Assembly (NCBI RefSeq): GCF_016900875.1
Contig: NZ_JAFEUM010000001.1
Span: 384,824 to 448,823 of the forward strand
Direction: 5' to 3'
DNA from: Vibrio ulleungensis
GTDB lineage: Bacteria > Pseudomonadota > Gammaproteobacteria > Enterobacterales > Vibrionaceae
Length of the DNA: 64,000 nt
Part shown: in pieces, positions 1-9,804 of the stretch
Numbering within the stretch: position 1 is the first letter of the stretch
How the letters are laid out: each line of letters begins with the position of its first letter
Translations under genes and position numbers: made by a program
Notes under the pieces: model-generated
What the model was told of the DNA's origin: nothing
The model's input: the letters and a program-made list of their open reading frames with translations, nothing else
Database searches by the model: none

Positions 1-379
1 TGTAAGAAGCACTGCCTTGCGCACCATTACCATCGGTAAATGCTAAGTTTACATCGACTTGCGAGCCGCGGCCGTTGGTGAGATCTACGCCAAAATTACG
101 GTATCTAAGTGAATCGATGCTGTTATCAGCAGTATCGGCCCAGCCTAACGCTTCACCCGCAAAGCCTTTAATTTCAAACACGTTCATGCCCAGAGTGGTG
201 TCGCTGCCGGTATCATATGTCTGGCCTACTTTAATGTTCAAGCCTTTATCGGTATAGCCGGCACCAGCCTGTGTATAAACCGCTAATGGGTCAGACATGT
301 CTTGAAGTTCTTGCTCGTTGTCGGTTTCAGCGATTGCAGGTAAAGCAAGCGGAAGAAGGAATAATAGTGATTTTTTCAT
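1..379 (-). CDS. Secreted, probable outer-membrane protein (partial, C-terminus outside window)
   Basis: Reading leftward from the ATG at 379 gives an open frame to the window edge, about 126 residues. It starts with a clear signal peptide (MKKSLLFLLPLALPAIA, predicted cut after the Ala). The mature part is rich in Gly, Thr, Asp and alternating polar/hydrophobic stretches (GAGYTDKGLNIKVGQ, YRNFGVDLTN), as in beta-strand outer-membrane proteins. I do not recognise a named family. It could be a small barrel or a porin-like protein. The 134 bp between this start and the next gene hold its promoter, but I saw no distinct operator. Confidence 0.6.
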   Translation of the reverse strand, partial: MKKSLLFLLPLALPAIAETDNEQELQDMSDPLAVYTQAGAGYTDKGLNIKVGQTYDTGSDTTLGMNVFEIKGFAGEALGWADTADNSIDSLRYRNFGVDLTNGRGSQVDVNLAFTDGNGAQGSASY

Positions 380-513
380 GGATTTAGGAACTGATCGGGA
401 ACAGGAACGCCATTTTATTCTGGCCCCCGACAAATACATGTAATATCGCTTATTCGAAAATAGGTATTTACAAGTGGTAATAACTTAGCTAATGCCAGCA
501 CCAGCGGGGGTCG

Positions 514-1902
514 CTACAACCAAATACTCACCAGAAAGGTCAGTATGACAATGCAGGATAGGTTCAGCACCAAACCGATACGCATCATCTCTTTTTGTTG
601 TATATGACCAGATCCAAAAACAATTGCGTTGGGTGGCGTCGCGACGGGCAACATAAACGCGCATGATGCGGACACTGCAATGAGTACCGACACAATTATA
701 GGCGATAGCCCAAACGCTTCAGCGACACCAGCAAACACTGGGATCAATAGTGCGGCACTGGCGGTATTGCTAGCAAATTCGGTCAAAAACACCACGAACA
801 TAGCCAGCATGCCGATGATCAAAACCGTGTGCCAATCTTGGATCAATAGGCTGAGTGTGGTTGCCAAATAGAGACTGGCTCCGGTGGCTTTAAGGATGTT
901 ACTTAAACAAATACCACCGCCAAACAGCAACAACACTCCCCAATCTGCGGTTCGTTCAATATCATTCCAATGAACGACCTTCGCCAGTCCAAGCGCAACG
1001 ATTGCTGTAATTGCAACCAAGGTATCAAACTTGGCGGTTCCACCAAATAACGTACTAAGAGGTTTGCTAAAAATCCACGCACCCACGGTTAGCGCAAAGA
1101 TCCCTAAGACTAACTTTTGATTCTTGTTTAACTTGATGTCTGTAGTGGCAAAATCAAGTTCACCGCTAAGATCTGGTTTTAAGACTGTATAGAGTATTGC
1201 GATAGCGATTGGCAGCAAAACGACCACCGCTGGAACGCCAAAAGACATCCATTGGGTAAAGGTTAGGCCCATCTCTGAGGCGGCGATAGCATTAGGTGGG
1301 CTACCTATAATTGTAGCGATACCTCCAATACTCGCGCTGTAGGCAATGCCTAATAAAACAAACACATAGCCACTATGTTGCTTGTTGGCGTCAAGTTTGG
1401 TCAAAATACCTAACACTAGCGGTAGCATCATAGCCGTAGTTGCGGTGTTGCTGATCCACATCGATAACAATGCGGTCGTCCCAAATAGTAACAGAACTGC
1501 ATTAAGCAGTTTTCCGCGCGCCAGCACCAGAACTTGGTCTGCAATAATTTTATCCAACCCCTGCCGGTGTAATGCCGCTGCTAGCGCGAAGCCGCCCAAG
1601 AAGAGAAATATTATCGAATTGGAAAAGCTGTGTAGTGCATTTTGGAGATCAAATACCCCAAATACTACCGCTAGTATCGGCACTAACAATGCGGTGACCG
1701 TGACATGCAATGCTTCGGTGAGCCACAAAATGGCGATAAACACCAGTATCGCCAGACCTACAGTGACGTCATGCTCTAATGGTAGATAGGTATAAAGTAG
1801 CGCGAATATTATAACGTCGAGGATAAATATTACGCTGCTACGGTGGTGTTCGAACCAGGGGTGGTTGTCGATGGATAAACTGGCGTGATGCGGTGTAGAC
1901 AT
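514..1902 (-). CDS. Na+/dicarboxylate symporter, DASS (SLC13) family, INDY type
   Basis: This 462-residue inner-membrane protein imports C4-dicarboxylates such as succinate with Na+. Both signature SNT triplets of the family are present: SNTATTAMM at residues 151-159 and SNTASAALL at 378-386. Each is followed at a distance by a proline-rich loop ([10 protein letters not shown] about 200; [11 protein letters not shown] in the C-terminal half), marking the two inverted repeats. Length and SNT positions match, within one residue, what I recall for the structurally solved Vibrio cholerae VcINDY, so orthology is likely. The ATG is preceded by AGGGGG at suitable spacing. It is monocistronic. Substrate specificity is inferred from the family. 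Confidence 0.88.
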   Translation of the reverse strand: MSTPHHASLSIDNHPWFEHHRSSVIFILDVIIFALLYTYLPLEHDVTVGLAILVFIAILWLTEALHVTVTALLVPILAVVFGVFDLQNALHSFSNSIIFLFLGGFALAAALHRQGLDKIIADQVLVLARGKLLNAVLLLFGTTALLSMWISNTATTAMMLPLVLGILTKLDANKQHSGYVFVLLGIAYSASIGGIATIIGSPPNAIAASEMGLTFTQWMSFGVPAVVVLLPIAIAILYTVLKPDLSGELDFATTDIKLNKNQKLVLGIFALTVGAWIFSKPLSTLFGGTAKFDTLVAITAIVALGLAKVVHWNDIERTADWGVLLLFGGGICLSNILKATGASLYLATTLSLLIQDWHTVLIIGMLAMFVVFLTEFASNTASAALLIPVFAGVAEAFGLSPIIVSVLIAVSASCAFMLPVATPPNAIVFGSGHIQQKEMMRIGLVLNLSCIVILTFLVSIWL

Positions 1903-1986
1903 GGTTAGCCCCCTAACTCTGAAAACCCAACTTGAGTATGGTTCAGGGATCAGAGGGCTGTTGTGATAACCATCATATTGCTGTGG

Positions 1987-3084
1987 TTATTTTGCTAAGT
2001 GTTTGAGTGATATTCCTTTTTCGTCAAACAAGTGGACTTTTTCTAAGTCAGCCGTTAAGTGGATGGTCTCACCCTTATGGAAATCGTAAATACCAGGCAA
2101 CTTCGCAATGATAGCTTGTTCAACACCTTCAACGTTGATGTGCAAAAGCGTGACTTCACCGAGCGATTCGACAAACATAACTTCACCGCTGATCATGGCA
2201 CTTTGTTCACCCGCCAATTGATAATCTTCTGGGCGCACGCCAAGACTCAAAGGCTGACCAATCATACCCGTTTGCGACTGAATTGGTATGGTTACGTCCA
2301 ATCCGCTGGGCGCTTTCACCTGCGTAGTGTCGCCACTTTTCAGACATTGGCAGCTAACGATATTCATCGATGGAGAGCCAATAAATTGCGCAACAAAGAC
2401 GTTTGCAGGACTTGTATACAGCTCGAGTGGGGTACCGACTTGTTCGATAATGCCTGCCGAAAGGACAACGATTCGGTCAGCGAGAGTCATAGCTTCAACC
2501 TGATCATGGGTTACATAAATCATAGTGGTCTGCGGCAACTGCTCGTTAAGGTTAGCGATTTCGATTCGAGTTTGTACCCGAAGCGCGGCATCCAAGTTAG
2601 ACAAAGGTTCATCAAACAAGAACACTTTTGGCTGCCTGACAATAGCTCGGCCTATAGCGACGCGCTGTCTTTGACCGCCTGATAGGGCTTTTGGTAGCCT
2701 ATCTAAATAGGGCTCTAATTGCAGCATTCTGGCGGCATCCATGACGCGTTCATGGATGGTCTCTTTGTCTTGCTTGGCAATCCGCATGGCAAATGCCATG
2801 TTGTCATAGACGGTCATGTGCGGGTAGAGAGCGTAGGTTTGGAATACCATGGCGATGCCACGCATTGCCGCTGGCATATCATTGACCTGTGCCGACTCAA
2901 TAAACATGTCACCAGAGGTGATGTCTTCAAGCCCCGCAATCATTCTGAGCAGAGTGGACTTACCGCAGCCAGAAGGTCCAACAAAGACAACAAACTCACC
3001 TTGTTCGATGTCCAAATCAACCCCATGGATAACCTCGGTTTTTCCGTAGGCCTTTTTAATATTTTTTAGACTTAATCCTGTCAT
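1987..3084 (-). CDS. aglK: ABC transporter ATPase, alpha-glucoside (MalK/AglK type)
   Basis: This 365-residue cytoplasmic ATPase powers the importer encoded just upstream. Visible motifs in order are Walker A GPSGCGKST (about 37-45), the signature LSGGQRQRVA, Walker B VFLFDEPLSNLD and the switch His in VTHDQVEAM. A C-terminal regulatory TOBE/MalK-like domain follows (about 240-365), which is usual for sugar importers of the CUT1 group. It is last in the operon aglE-F-G-K, 37 bp after aglG. MsmX/UgpC-type ATPases look alike, so the name rests on the linked permeases. Confidence 0.85.
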   Translation of the reverse strand: MTGLSLKNIKKAYGKTEVIHGVDLDIEQGEFVVFVGPSGCGKSTLLRMIAGLEDITSGDMFIESAQVNDMPAAMRGIAMVFQTYALYPHMTVYDNMAFAMRIAKQDKETIHERVMDAARMLQLEPYLDRLPKALSGGQRQRVAIGRAIVRQPKVFLFDEPLSNLDAALRVQTRIEIANLNEQLPQTTMIYVTHDQVEAMTLADRIVVLSAGIIEQVGTPLELYTSPANVFVAQFIGSPSMNIVSCQCLKSGDTTQVKAPSGLDVTIPIQSQTGMIGQPLSLGVRPEDYQLAGEQSAMISGEVMFVESLGEVTLLHINVEGVEQAIIAKLPGIYDFHKGETIHLTADLEKVHLFDEKGISLKHLAK

Positions 3085-3121
3085 AGGTTGTTCTCTTTAA
3101 TCAGGTACAACGAAAAAGTGT

Positions 3122-4297
3122 CTATTTCACAGAGCCAGCGAGCAGCCCTCTAACGAGGTAGCGCTGTAGTGTGAAGAAGACTAATAAAGGTACGGCTATC
3201 GACACAAACGCCGATGCGGTCAAGATTTCCCAGTTACCACCACGCGAACCGAGTAACTCTCTTAGACGAGCGGTTAACACCATATGCTCTTCTCCGGTTC
3301 CCAAGAATACCGTAGCGACTAACAGATCGTTCCAAACCCACAAGAACTGGAATATGCCGAACGATGCCAAAGCAGGGAACGATAGCGGCAATACAATCCT
3401 CATAAATATTTCGAAGTCTGTTGCACCATCAACTTTGGCCGACTCAATGATCTCTCGCGGTAAACTGGAAATGTAGTTGCGTAACAGATATATGGCTAAG
3501 GGTAAGCCAAACCCTGTATGCGCGAGCCATATCCCGAGATAAGTCTTGGCCCCTACACCGAATACGGCGCCAATGTCGTTGTATAACCTCAACAGCGGTA
3601 TGAGCGACATTTGTAGTGGCACCACCAGCAAACCAACCACAACCGCCAGCAATAGGCTACGACCTGGCATCTTCATCCACGACAACGCATAGGCTGCGTA
3701 GGCCGCAATTAAGATGGGTATAACAGTCGCAGGAATGGTCACGGTCAACGAGTTGATGAATGAACGGCCAATCCCCTCTGAAGTAAGTACCTCGCGGTAG
3801 TTATCCAAACCAAATTTTGGTGGAACGACCGCGGTATAGAATACTCGCTTACCTCGAGAGCCAGTAAAGGGCTCCTCTTGGATCATTTGATAGTGCCCGT
3901 CTTCAGTCACGGTAAGTGTGCCATTTTTCATCTCCGCAGTTTCACCCGGTAGAAACTTATTGGGTTCACGAGACGAAAAGCCAAACGCCATCACTTCAGT
4001 AGGCTTATCTGCGACAAGTAATTGCCCTTCTAATATAAATTTCCCATCCATTTCACGCTGTTGGTCTGGGTCTTCGGTACGCGCCACTAAGTTCTGCTCG
4101 GAAGCACTTAAGCTGGTCCACCAGCCAGAAAGTGCAAGTTGATCTTTGTCTCTAAATGACGAAATGAACAAGCCAGCGGTGGGTAGAGTCCACATTATGA
4201 CGATGAGCAATACCGACACATGAACCAGTATGGTGAGTGGCGAGCGCCGCATAGCACTAAAACTAAAACTCGCTGCTTTTGGAGTCACTGAGCTCAT
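3122..4297 (-). CDS. aglG: ABC transporter permease, alpha-glucoside (AglG type)
   Basis: This is an inner-membrane permease of the CUT1 sugar importer, 391 residues. A long periplasmic insertion (about 60-160) lies between the first membrane helix and the core; its opening SFRDKDQLALSGWWTSL is characteristic of AglG rather than of MalG. The binding-protein-dependent permease core follows, with an EAA-like loop (ESAKVDGATDFEIFMRIVLP) that docks on the ATPase. Its start codon shares one base with the stop of aglF (TAATG), so the two are translationally coupled. Confidence 0.83.
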   Translation of the reverse strand: MSSVTPKAASFSFSAMRRSPLTILVHVSVLLIVIMWTLPTAGLFISSFRDKDQLALSGWWTSLSASEQNLVARTEDPDQQREMDGKFILEGQLLVADKPTEVMAFGFSSREPNKFLPGETAEMKNGTLTVTEDGHYQMIQEEPFTGSRGKRVFYTAVVPPKFGLDNYREVLTSEGIGRSFINSLTVTIPATVIPILIAAYAAYALSWMKMPGRSLLLAVVVGLLVVPLQMSLIPLLRLYNDIGAVFGVGAKTYLGIWLAHTGFGLPLAIYLLRNYISSLPREIIESAKVDGATDFEIFMRIVLPLSFPALASFGIFQFLWVWNDLLVATVFLGTGEEHMVLTARLRELLGSRGGNWEILTASAFVSIAVPLLVFFTLQRYLVRGLLAGSVK

Positions 4298-5307
4298 TAT
4301 CTATCCTCCATTTCAGCGCTTGCATTGCGCATGTTCCAAACCATCACAGGGATAACGGCAATCATGATGATGACGGCAATCGCTGCGCCACGTCCAAAGT
4401 CACCACCACCTCTAAACATCCAATCAAACATCATGTTGGCGAGAACCTGAGTGCTCCACTGACCATTGGTCATGGCCAGCACTATATCGAATACCTTGAG
4501 AACTAAAATCGTAATCGTGGTCCATACCACAGCAATGGTGCCCCAAATTTGCGGGATAAGAATTTTAAAGAAAATCTGCACACCATTGGCGCCATCAAGG
4601 ACAGCCGCTTCGACGGTTTCCTCAGGGATCCCGCGTAGAGCCGCAGACAAAATCACCATTGCAAAACCAGTCTGGATCCAAATTAAAATCACCATCAAGA
4701 AGAAATTGTTCCAAAACGGAATGGTGATCCATGCTTGAGGAGCAAAACCTAAAAACTCGACGAAGGCGTTGAGTAGACCAATTTGCTCAGAGCCTGGCCC
4801 TCGGTAGTCGTAGATGAATTTCCAGATGATGGATGCACCGATAAACGAGATGGCCATCGGCATGAAAATAAGACTCTTGGCAATGTTGCCCCAGCTGACT
4901 TTATCGGTCAGTGCGGCGATCACAAGCCCAAAGAAGGTGGAGGCGGCAGGTACAACCAACAGCCACAGTAAGTTATTAACCAAAGACTCTTGAAACTCAG
5001 GGTTTTGAAACAGCCATGTGTAATTCGAGAGTCCAACGAATTGGTCACCATTGCGGTCATGCAATGATAAGTAAAACGATTCAAATACGGGGTAAATCAA
5101 GTAAAGGGTTAGAAAGGCCAGTGCTGGAAAGAGAAACAACCAAGGTCTAATAGCCGCCGCGCGGCGAATATTCTTGGCCATCTTTGCATTGGCGACGTTA
5201 CGTGTTGGGAAGAATACAGTCAGTAGCCAGTTGGAAAAAACATAGTAAAACGCACAGGTCGCGACACCTATGACCATAATAATCAGTGATGAATAGAGTT
5301 GCTCCAT
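4297..5307 (-). CDS. aglF: ABC transporter permease, alpha-glucoside (AglF type)
   Basis: First permease of the importer, 336 residues, with about seven to eight membrane segments. The N-terminal helix at 5-25 precedes the usual six-helix core, and the EAA loop is seen as ETVEAAVLDGANGVQIFFKI. GAGG lies five to six bases before the ATG. It follows aglE after a gap of about 90 bp that contains a strong stem-loop, and it overlaps aglG. The family call is by similarity to AglF/MalF-type CUT1 permeases. Sugar specificity is inferred from the neighbouring alpha-glucosidase. Confidence 0.83.
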   Translation of the reverse strand: MEQLYSSLIIMVIGVATCAFYYVFSNWLLTVFFPTRNVANAKMAKNIRRAAAIRPWLFLFPALAFLTLYLIYPVFESFYLSLHDRNGDQFVGLSNYTWLFQNPEFQESLVNNLLWLLVVPAASTFFGLVIAALTDKVSWGNIAKSLIFMPMAISFIGASIIWKFIYDYRGPGSEQIGLLNAFVEFLGFAPQAWITIPFWNNFFLMVILIWIQTGFAMVILSAALRGIPEETVEAAVLDGANGVQIFFKILIPQIWGTIAVVWTTITILVLKVFDIVLAMTNGQWSTQVLANMMFDWMFRGGGDFGRGAAIAVIIMIAVIPVMVWNMRNASAEMEDR

Positions 5308-5356
5308 CGTGACCTCGCGTTATTCGTTAGTTATTGACGAGCTGATTAATCAAGAA

Positions 5357-5385
5357 AGGCTCCTTTCTCATATCAAAAGGAGCCT
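5357..5385 (-). promoter_or_regulatory. Intercistronic stem-loop between aglE and aglF
   Basis: A perfect 10-bp inverted repeat (AGGCTCCTTT / AAAGGAGCCT) with a 9-nt loop lies just after the aglE stop. In the minus-strand RNA it is followed by TTTCTTGATT, so it could act as a partial terminator or as a 3' stabiliser of the aglE message. This is a common arrangement where the binding protein is needed in excess over the permeases. Confidence 0.7.
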
Positions 5386-5398
5386 ATTGTCGATGGAA

Positions 5399-6751
5399 TT
5401 ACTTCAGTGCATCCCATGTTTTCTGGATTTCATCGGCCACTTGTTTAGCAGGTTTACCACCACTGTAGTCCACCATGCCTGTCCAGAATGCGCCTGCGCC
5501 AATTTTACCTGGCATTAGGTCTGAACCGTCAAAGCGGAATGTGGTTGCATCAAGTAAGATAGCCCCTTGTTTCTTAAGCGTATCGTTACCGTAAGCGTCC
5601 ATGTTCACGCCTTTGTACGGAGTTAAGAAGCCCGATTGAGCCATCCATACTTCGTGCGCGATAGGCGATTTCAAGAATTCCATAAAGGCGCGAGCACCTT
5701 TCGAATCTTTAGTAATACTAAACATGGTACCAGCACCTAATACTGGTTTACCTAGGTCCTTAGATTCGTACGCAGGGAAGTAGAAGAAATCCGCGTCTAG
5801 GCCTAGCTCAGTACCTTCTGGGAAGAAGCTAGGAATGAATGACGCTTGACGGTGCATGTAACACTTCGCAGGTGACGTAAACATTCCTTTAGGAGAATCA
5901 CGGAAGTCGGTTGCCGCAACAGCGCGAGAACCGCCGTCTACAAATTTGTCGTTTAGTACAAACCAACCAAACTCGTCGATAGCTTCAACCACTTTAGGAT
6001 CGTTAAATTTAAGTTCGTTGGTGGTCCACTTATCATAGTCTTGTGGAGACTGTGTGCGAAGCATGAGATCTTCAACCCAGTCGGTTGCAGGCCAACCTGT
6101 AGCACCACCTGAACCTAAACCTACACACCAAGGTGTTTCACCATCTGCGACCATTTGCTCAGTAAGTGCTTTAAGATCTTCTAGAGTCTCTGGTACTTCG
6201 TACCCGGCATCTTCAAAGTTCTCTGGTACATACCAAACGAGTGATTTTAGGTCGACTTTATAGAAGAAGCCGTACAGATCATCTTTCCCATCTTTACCTG
6301 CAAAAGTGCCAAGATCGACCCAAGATGAGCCAGCGGCGTAGTTAGCTTCAAGCCATGGTGCTGTTTCGTCGCTTAATGGCGTCAAGAATCCCTTTGACGC
6401 GAGATCAGCCGCAAGACCAGGCTGAGGGAAAATAGCAATGTTAGGTGCACTACCAGCTTGCACATCAATGGCAATTTGTTGCTCAAAGCTGTCAGAGCCG
6501 GAGTAATTTACGGTCGCGCCAGTAGCCGCCTCAAAATAGGCGATGACACTTTCAACTAAATCTTTATCGGCAGTTAGCCATGGTCCAAATACAGTGATGG
6601 TTTCACCTTTTAGATCCATTGCTTTTAGTTCTTCAAAACTTTGCCAATTAAAGCGATCGTCTTCACCAGGGGCAAACATAAGATCGGCAGCAAAGGTAGA
6701 GGTAGATGCTATAGCGAGTGCTACGGCTGTAGAGAGTAGGGTAGATTTCAT
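5399..6751 (-). CDS. aglE: Periplasmic alpha-glucoside-binding protein (AglE type)
   Basis: Solute-binding lobe protein of the CUT1 importer, 450 residues from this start. It has a signal peptide (MKSTLLSTAVALAIASTSTFA) and a mature chain with cluster-1 binding-protein features (ITVFGPWLTADKDLVESV near the start; SKGARAFMEFLKSP near the end). I chose the ATG at 6751 because GGAG lies 7 bases before it; an in-frame ATG four codons upstream overlaps that site. It is the first gene of the operon and is transcribed away from aglA. AglE-type proteins bind maltose, sucrose or trehalose-like alpha-glucosides; the exact ligand cannot be told here. Confidence 0.85.
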   Translation of the reverse strand: MKSTLLSTAVALAIASTSTFAADLMFAPGEDDRFNWQSFEELKAMDLKGETITVFGPWLTADKDLVESVIAYFEAATGATVNYSGSDSFEQQIAIDVQAGSAPNIAIFPQPGLAADLASKGFLTPLSDETAPWLEANYAAGSSWVDLGTFAGKDGKDDLYGFFYKVDLKSLVWYVPENFEDAGYEVPETLEDLKALTEQMVADGETPWCVGLGSGGATGWPATDWVEDLMLRTQSPQDYDKWTTNELKFNDPKVVEAIDEFGWFVLNDKFVDGGSRAVAATDFRDSPKGMFTSPAKCYMHRQASFIPSFFPEGTELGLDADFFYFPAYESKDLGKPVLGAGTMFSITKDSKGARAFMEFLKSPIAHEVWMAQSGFLTPYKGVNMDAYGNDTLKKQGAILLDATTFRFDGSDLMPGKIGAGAFWTGMVDYSGGKPAKQVADEIQKTWDALK

Positions 6752-7023
6752 CGTCAACTCCATGTAAGTGATGTTACATAAGTGCTAGGAATGCAAACTT
6801 CTGATTTGCTTAGTTATATACTTCCCTAATAACCATATACCCCTGTAAAAAGTTTGCTGTACAAAAAATACCGATGTGTGCGCGATCTCGCTTTTTGGCT
6901 GAAAAACAAACAATAATCTTGATGATAGTCAATTTTCCGCGCGTTTGGTGACCAATCTTTCTTACAGCGGCGTTTGAAAGCGCTAGACTAAAGCGCATAT
7001 TCTCAACGCACAGCAGGTCCCGT
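6752..7023. promoter_or_regulatory. Divergent promoter region aglE / aglA
   Basis: A 272-bp AT-rich intergenic region. It contains an inverted pair GCAAACTT (6793-6800) and AAGTTTGC (6850-6857), and near aglA the sequence TTTGAAAGCGCTAGACTAAAGCGC (6973-6996) with a central AGCGCT palindrome. Either could bind the locus regulator or a LacI-type protein. I could not place a convincing sigma-70 promoter or CRP site. AGCAGG lies before the aglA ATG. Confidence 0.45.
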
Positions 7024-8733
7024 ATGAGCGAGCTAATTACTACAAAACAACAAGTTATGAGAAAGTGGTGGCATAACTCTGTGGTGTATCAAATTTATCC
7101 ACGCAGTTTTAATGACAGTAACGGTGACGGTGTGGGTGATTTGAGAGGAATCATTCAAAAGTTGGATTATATCGCTCAACTTGGTGCGGATGTCATTTGG
7201 CTGAGCCCTGTGTATCAGTCGCCAATGGACGATAATGGTTATGACATTTCCGATTATTTAGCGATTTCTCCAGAGTTTGGCACGATGCAAGATATGGATG
7301 AGTTGATTGCACAGGCTAACTCTAGAGGCATCAAAATTGTCATGGATTTGGTGGCCAACCATACCTCCGACGAGCACCCTTGGTTTATCGAGTCCCAAAG
7401 CAGTAAGGATAACCCAAAGCGCGATTGGTATATCTGGAAAGATCCCAAAGAAGATGGCAGCGAGCCTAACAATTGGGAATCCTTTTTTAAACCTAAGGCA
7501 TGGACCTATGACGAAGATTCTGGTCAGTATTATCTGCACCTTTTCTCCAATAAGCAGCCAGATCTTAACTGGGCAAATCCAGAAGTAAGAGAAGCTATTT
7601 ATCAAATGATGCGCTTTTGGTTGGACAAAGGCGTAGGTGGCTTCCGAATGGACACCATCAATATGATCGGTAAACCTGCCGACTTCCCAGACGCAACAAT
7701 TTTTGACTCGGGTGTAGCAGGTTGGGAACACTGGGCTAATAACGATCTTTGTCACCAATACCTACGTGAAATGAACCAGCAGGTATTGAAAGACTATGAT
7801 GTGCTGACCGTTGGGGAAACGCCCTTTACTACCACGTTAGATGGTCGCTATTACTCGCACCCTGATCGTAAAGAAATCAGCATGATATTTCAGTTTGAAC
7901 ATGTAAGTATCGATCGTGAAGAGCACAACGCTGTCGCTAAGCCATTTGATCTCGTGCAGTACAAAGAAATCATGAGTCGCTGGCAAAATGACCTTTACCA
8001 AAAAGGCTGGAATTCGGTCTACTGGAGCAACCACGACCAACCTCGAACGGTCAGTCGCTATGGCAACGATAACGATCAATACCGTGTCATCAGTGCCAAA
8101 ATGTTGGGCACGGTGCTGCATTTGATGAGTGGCACACCCTATGTCTATCAGGGTGAAGAGATAGGAATGACCAACAAACAATTTACCTCAATTGACGAGT
8201 TTAACGACTTAATGGCTAAGTTCCATTATCAGAAGCTGATGGACAAAGGGGTAAAACCGCAAGAAGCACTCGATTTTCTTAACCGATACTCACGCGACCA
8301 TGCGCGCGTGCCGATGCAGTGGCAAGACTCTGAAAATGCAGGGTTCACTGACGGTAAGCCATGGCTGCCGCTGAACGATAACTACGCAACCATTAACGCT
8401 CAGCAAGCAGTAGGAGATCAACAGTCTATTTATCATCACTATCGCAAGCTGATTGAGCTGCGCAAAAGCGGTGAATATGGTGATGTGATTGTGTATGGAC
8501 GCTATACGCTACTCGATCCTGATGACAGTGAAGTGTACGCCTATTTGCGTTGTTTCCACGGAAAACAGCTGTTGATCGTTGCCAATTTCAGCGAAGCGGT
8601 CGTTGAAAGGCAATATCAAGGCGAATTGGGGTTGGTCGTGTTGAATAACTATGACCTCGACCCGTCCAATTTATCGTCGATTACGCTGCAACCCTATCAA
8701 GCACTGGTGATTGAACTGAAAGGTGGTGACTAA
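7024..8733 (+). CDS. aglA: Alpha-glucosidase, glycoside hydrolase family 13 (AglA / oligo-1,6-glucosidase group)
   Basis: This 569-residue cytoplasmic enzyme hydrolyses alpha-glucosides brought in by the divergent importer. All GH13 conserved regions are present: DLVANHTS (108-115); GGFRMDTIN with the nucleophile D210; TVGETP with the acid/base E265; and SNHDQPR with the transition-state D338. The QxxDLNWxNPEVR segment (178-189) is typical of the bacterial alpha-glucosidase/oligo-1,6-glucosidase/trehalose-6-phosphate hydrolase group. No signal peptide is seen, which fits intracellular action. A second ATG at codon 12 is possible. Its stop overlaps the convergent LysR gene by 4 bp. Confidence 0.9.
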   Translation: MSELITTKQQVMRKWWHNSVVYQIYPRSFNDSNGDGVGDLRGIIQKLDYIAQLGADVIWLSPVYQSPMDDNGYDISDYLAISPEFGTMQDMDELIAQANSRGIKIVMDLVANHTSDEHPWFIESQSSKDNPKRDWYIWKDPKEDGSEPNNWESFFKPKAWTYDEDSGQYYLHLFSNKQPDLNWANPEVREAIYQMMRFWLDKGVGGFRMDTINMIGKPADFPDATIFDSGVAGWEHWANNDLCHQYLREMNQQVLKDYDVLTVGETPFTTTLDGRYYSHPDRKEISMIFQFEHVSIDREEHNAVAKPFDLVQYKEIMSRWQNDLYQKGWNSVYWSNHDQPRTVSRYGNDNDQYRVISAKMLGTVLHLMSGTPYVYQGEEIGMTNKQFTSIDEFNDLMAKFHYQKLMDKGVKPQEALDFLNRYSRDHARVPMQWQDSENAGFTDGKPWLPLNDNYATINAQQAVGDQQSIYHHYRKLIELRKSGEYGDVIVYGRYTLLDPDDSEVYAYLRCFHGKQLLIVANFSEAVVERQYQGELGLVVLNNYDLDPSNLSSITLQPYQALVIELKGGD

Positions 8734-9554
8734 GAAAAGCCGTCTTTCTCGTTCCAATCTTTAATGTAATCGAGCACTAGAGGCTCGATTATACTCATTA
8801 GCCAGAGGTTTTTGGGTGACTGTCGCTTGGTGGATTTCATGATAAGTGCAACATCGAGTGACAGTTTTACACCATCGATATCTTCAATTGTAGGCTGGTA
8901 GCGAAGGGTAAAACAGCTATCGAGTAATTGAGTCATTAAGTGGTGATTATCAATGATCAATGTTGCTTCAATGCTAGGATCAATCGTCTTGAAGTGATTA
9001 CGGTACTCATTTACGGCGTTGACGATGTACTTTACGTATTCGCCTGAGCGATTGCCGTCAAAGACGCCAACGCCACTGTGCAACCGCTTTTGATATATGC
9101 TTTGCGGCTTGTCTCCTAATATGTGTAACCCCATATCAACGTCTCCCTGCTCGATAAGAGATTCGGTGACATTTGTCCAGGTTCTGATCTCTATAATCGC
9201 ATCGGTTTGGGCGCGAATCGCTTGAATTAGCTTTTTACCAATGTGGGTGAGGTAAATGTCCACAATGTGTAATGTAACTTTATCGACTTGTTTTGGGTCG
9301 AAGACTTCCGGCGATAGAGCAACGCCAATTTGATCAAACGCTTCTTGCAATTTAGGCTCTATATTCATGGCGTAGGTTGTCGGCATTAGACCGTCCGCGC
9401 TTCTGATAAACAGCTGGTCGTCCAAACTCTCTCGGAGTTGAGCCAGTACTTTGGATACGTATGATTGAGAGCGACCCAGTCGCTGCGCCGTTCGTTTGGT
9501 TGAATGGGTTTGCATAAGTATCAAAAAAACTTGTAACGCATTGTAGTCTTTCAT
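8730..9554 (-). CDS. LysR-family regulator beside the agl genes
   Basis: This 274-residue protein has an N-terminal winged helix-turn-helix (about 4-62: ALQVFLILMQTHSTKRTAQR, then GRSQSYVSKVLAQLRESL) of LysR type. Its effector domain is a divergent one of roughly 90-260. It is shorter than the usual 290-310. It sits convergent with aglA, so it is the only candidate local regulator of the alpha-glucoside genes. Agl systems elsewhere often use LacI-type repressors, so the link is positional inference only. Confidence 0.75.
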   Translation of the reverse strand: MKDYNALQVFLILMQTHSTKRTAQRLGRSQSYVSKVLAQLRESLDDQLFIRSADGLMPTTYAMNIEPKLQEAFDQIGVALSPEVFDPKQVDKVTLHIVDIYLTHIGKKLIQAIRAQTDAIIEIRTWTNVTESLIEQGDVDMGLHILGDKPQSIYQKRLHSGVGVFDGNRSGEYVKYIVNAVNEYRNHFKTIDPSIEATLIIDNHHLMTQLLDSCFTLRYQPTIEDIDGVKLSLDVALIMKSTKRQSPKNLWLMSIIEPLVLDYIKDWNEKDGFS

Positions 9555-9804
9555 TTAAATCCAAAGTTAATAACCGTTTTGTTTACGATAGCGGTGGCAT
9601 GGCATATTGTCCATAGTAACTGAAAGTGTGCACGTCGCTGGGAGGTCAAGCTGCGACTCGTCGCGGCAGGTAGTTGAACGAAAGTTACACGATCTGCTTG
9701 GAAAACTGGCAATTGATCGCAAATTTTCGCTCATTTGCGGTGGAACTACCTAGATATAGAGTATTCTATTGCACGAAAAAATGACTACCTGTTTTGGAAT
9801 ATAC

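Noticed and set aside
2059..2682. A 207-codon plus-strand frame opposite aglK
   Set aside because: It is the antisense of a clear ATPase gene and shows no motif of its own.
6841..6880. CRP site in the agl promoter region
   Set aside because: TGTGCGCGATCTCGC keeps only part of the TGTGA-N6-TCACA pattern.
6810..6998. A 62-codon minus-strand frame between aglE and aglA
   Set aside because: It lies wholly in the divergent promoter region and has no protein-like features.
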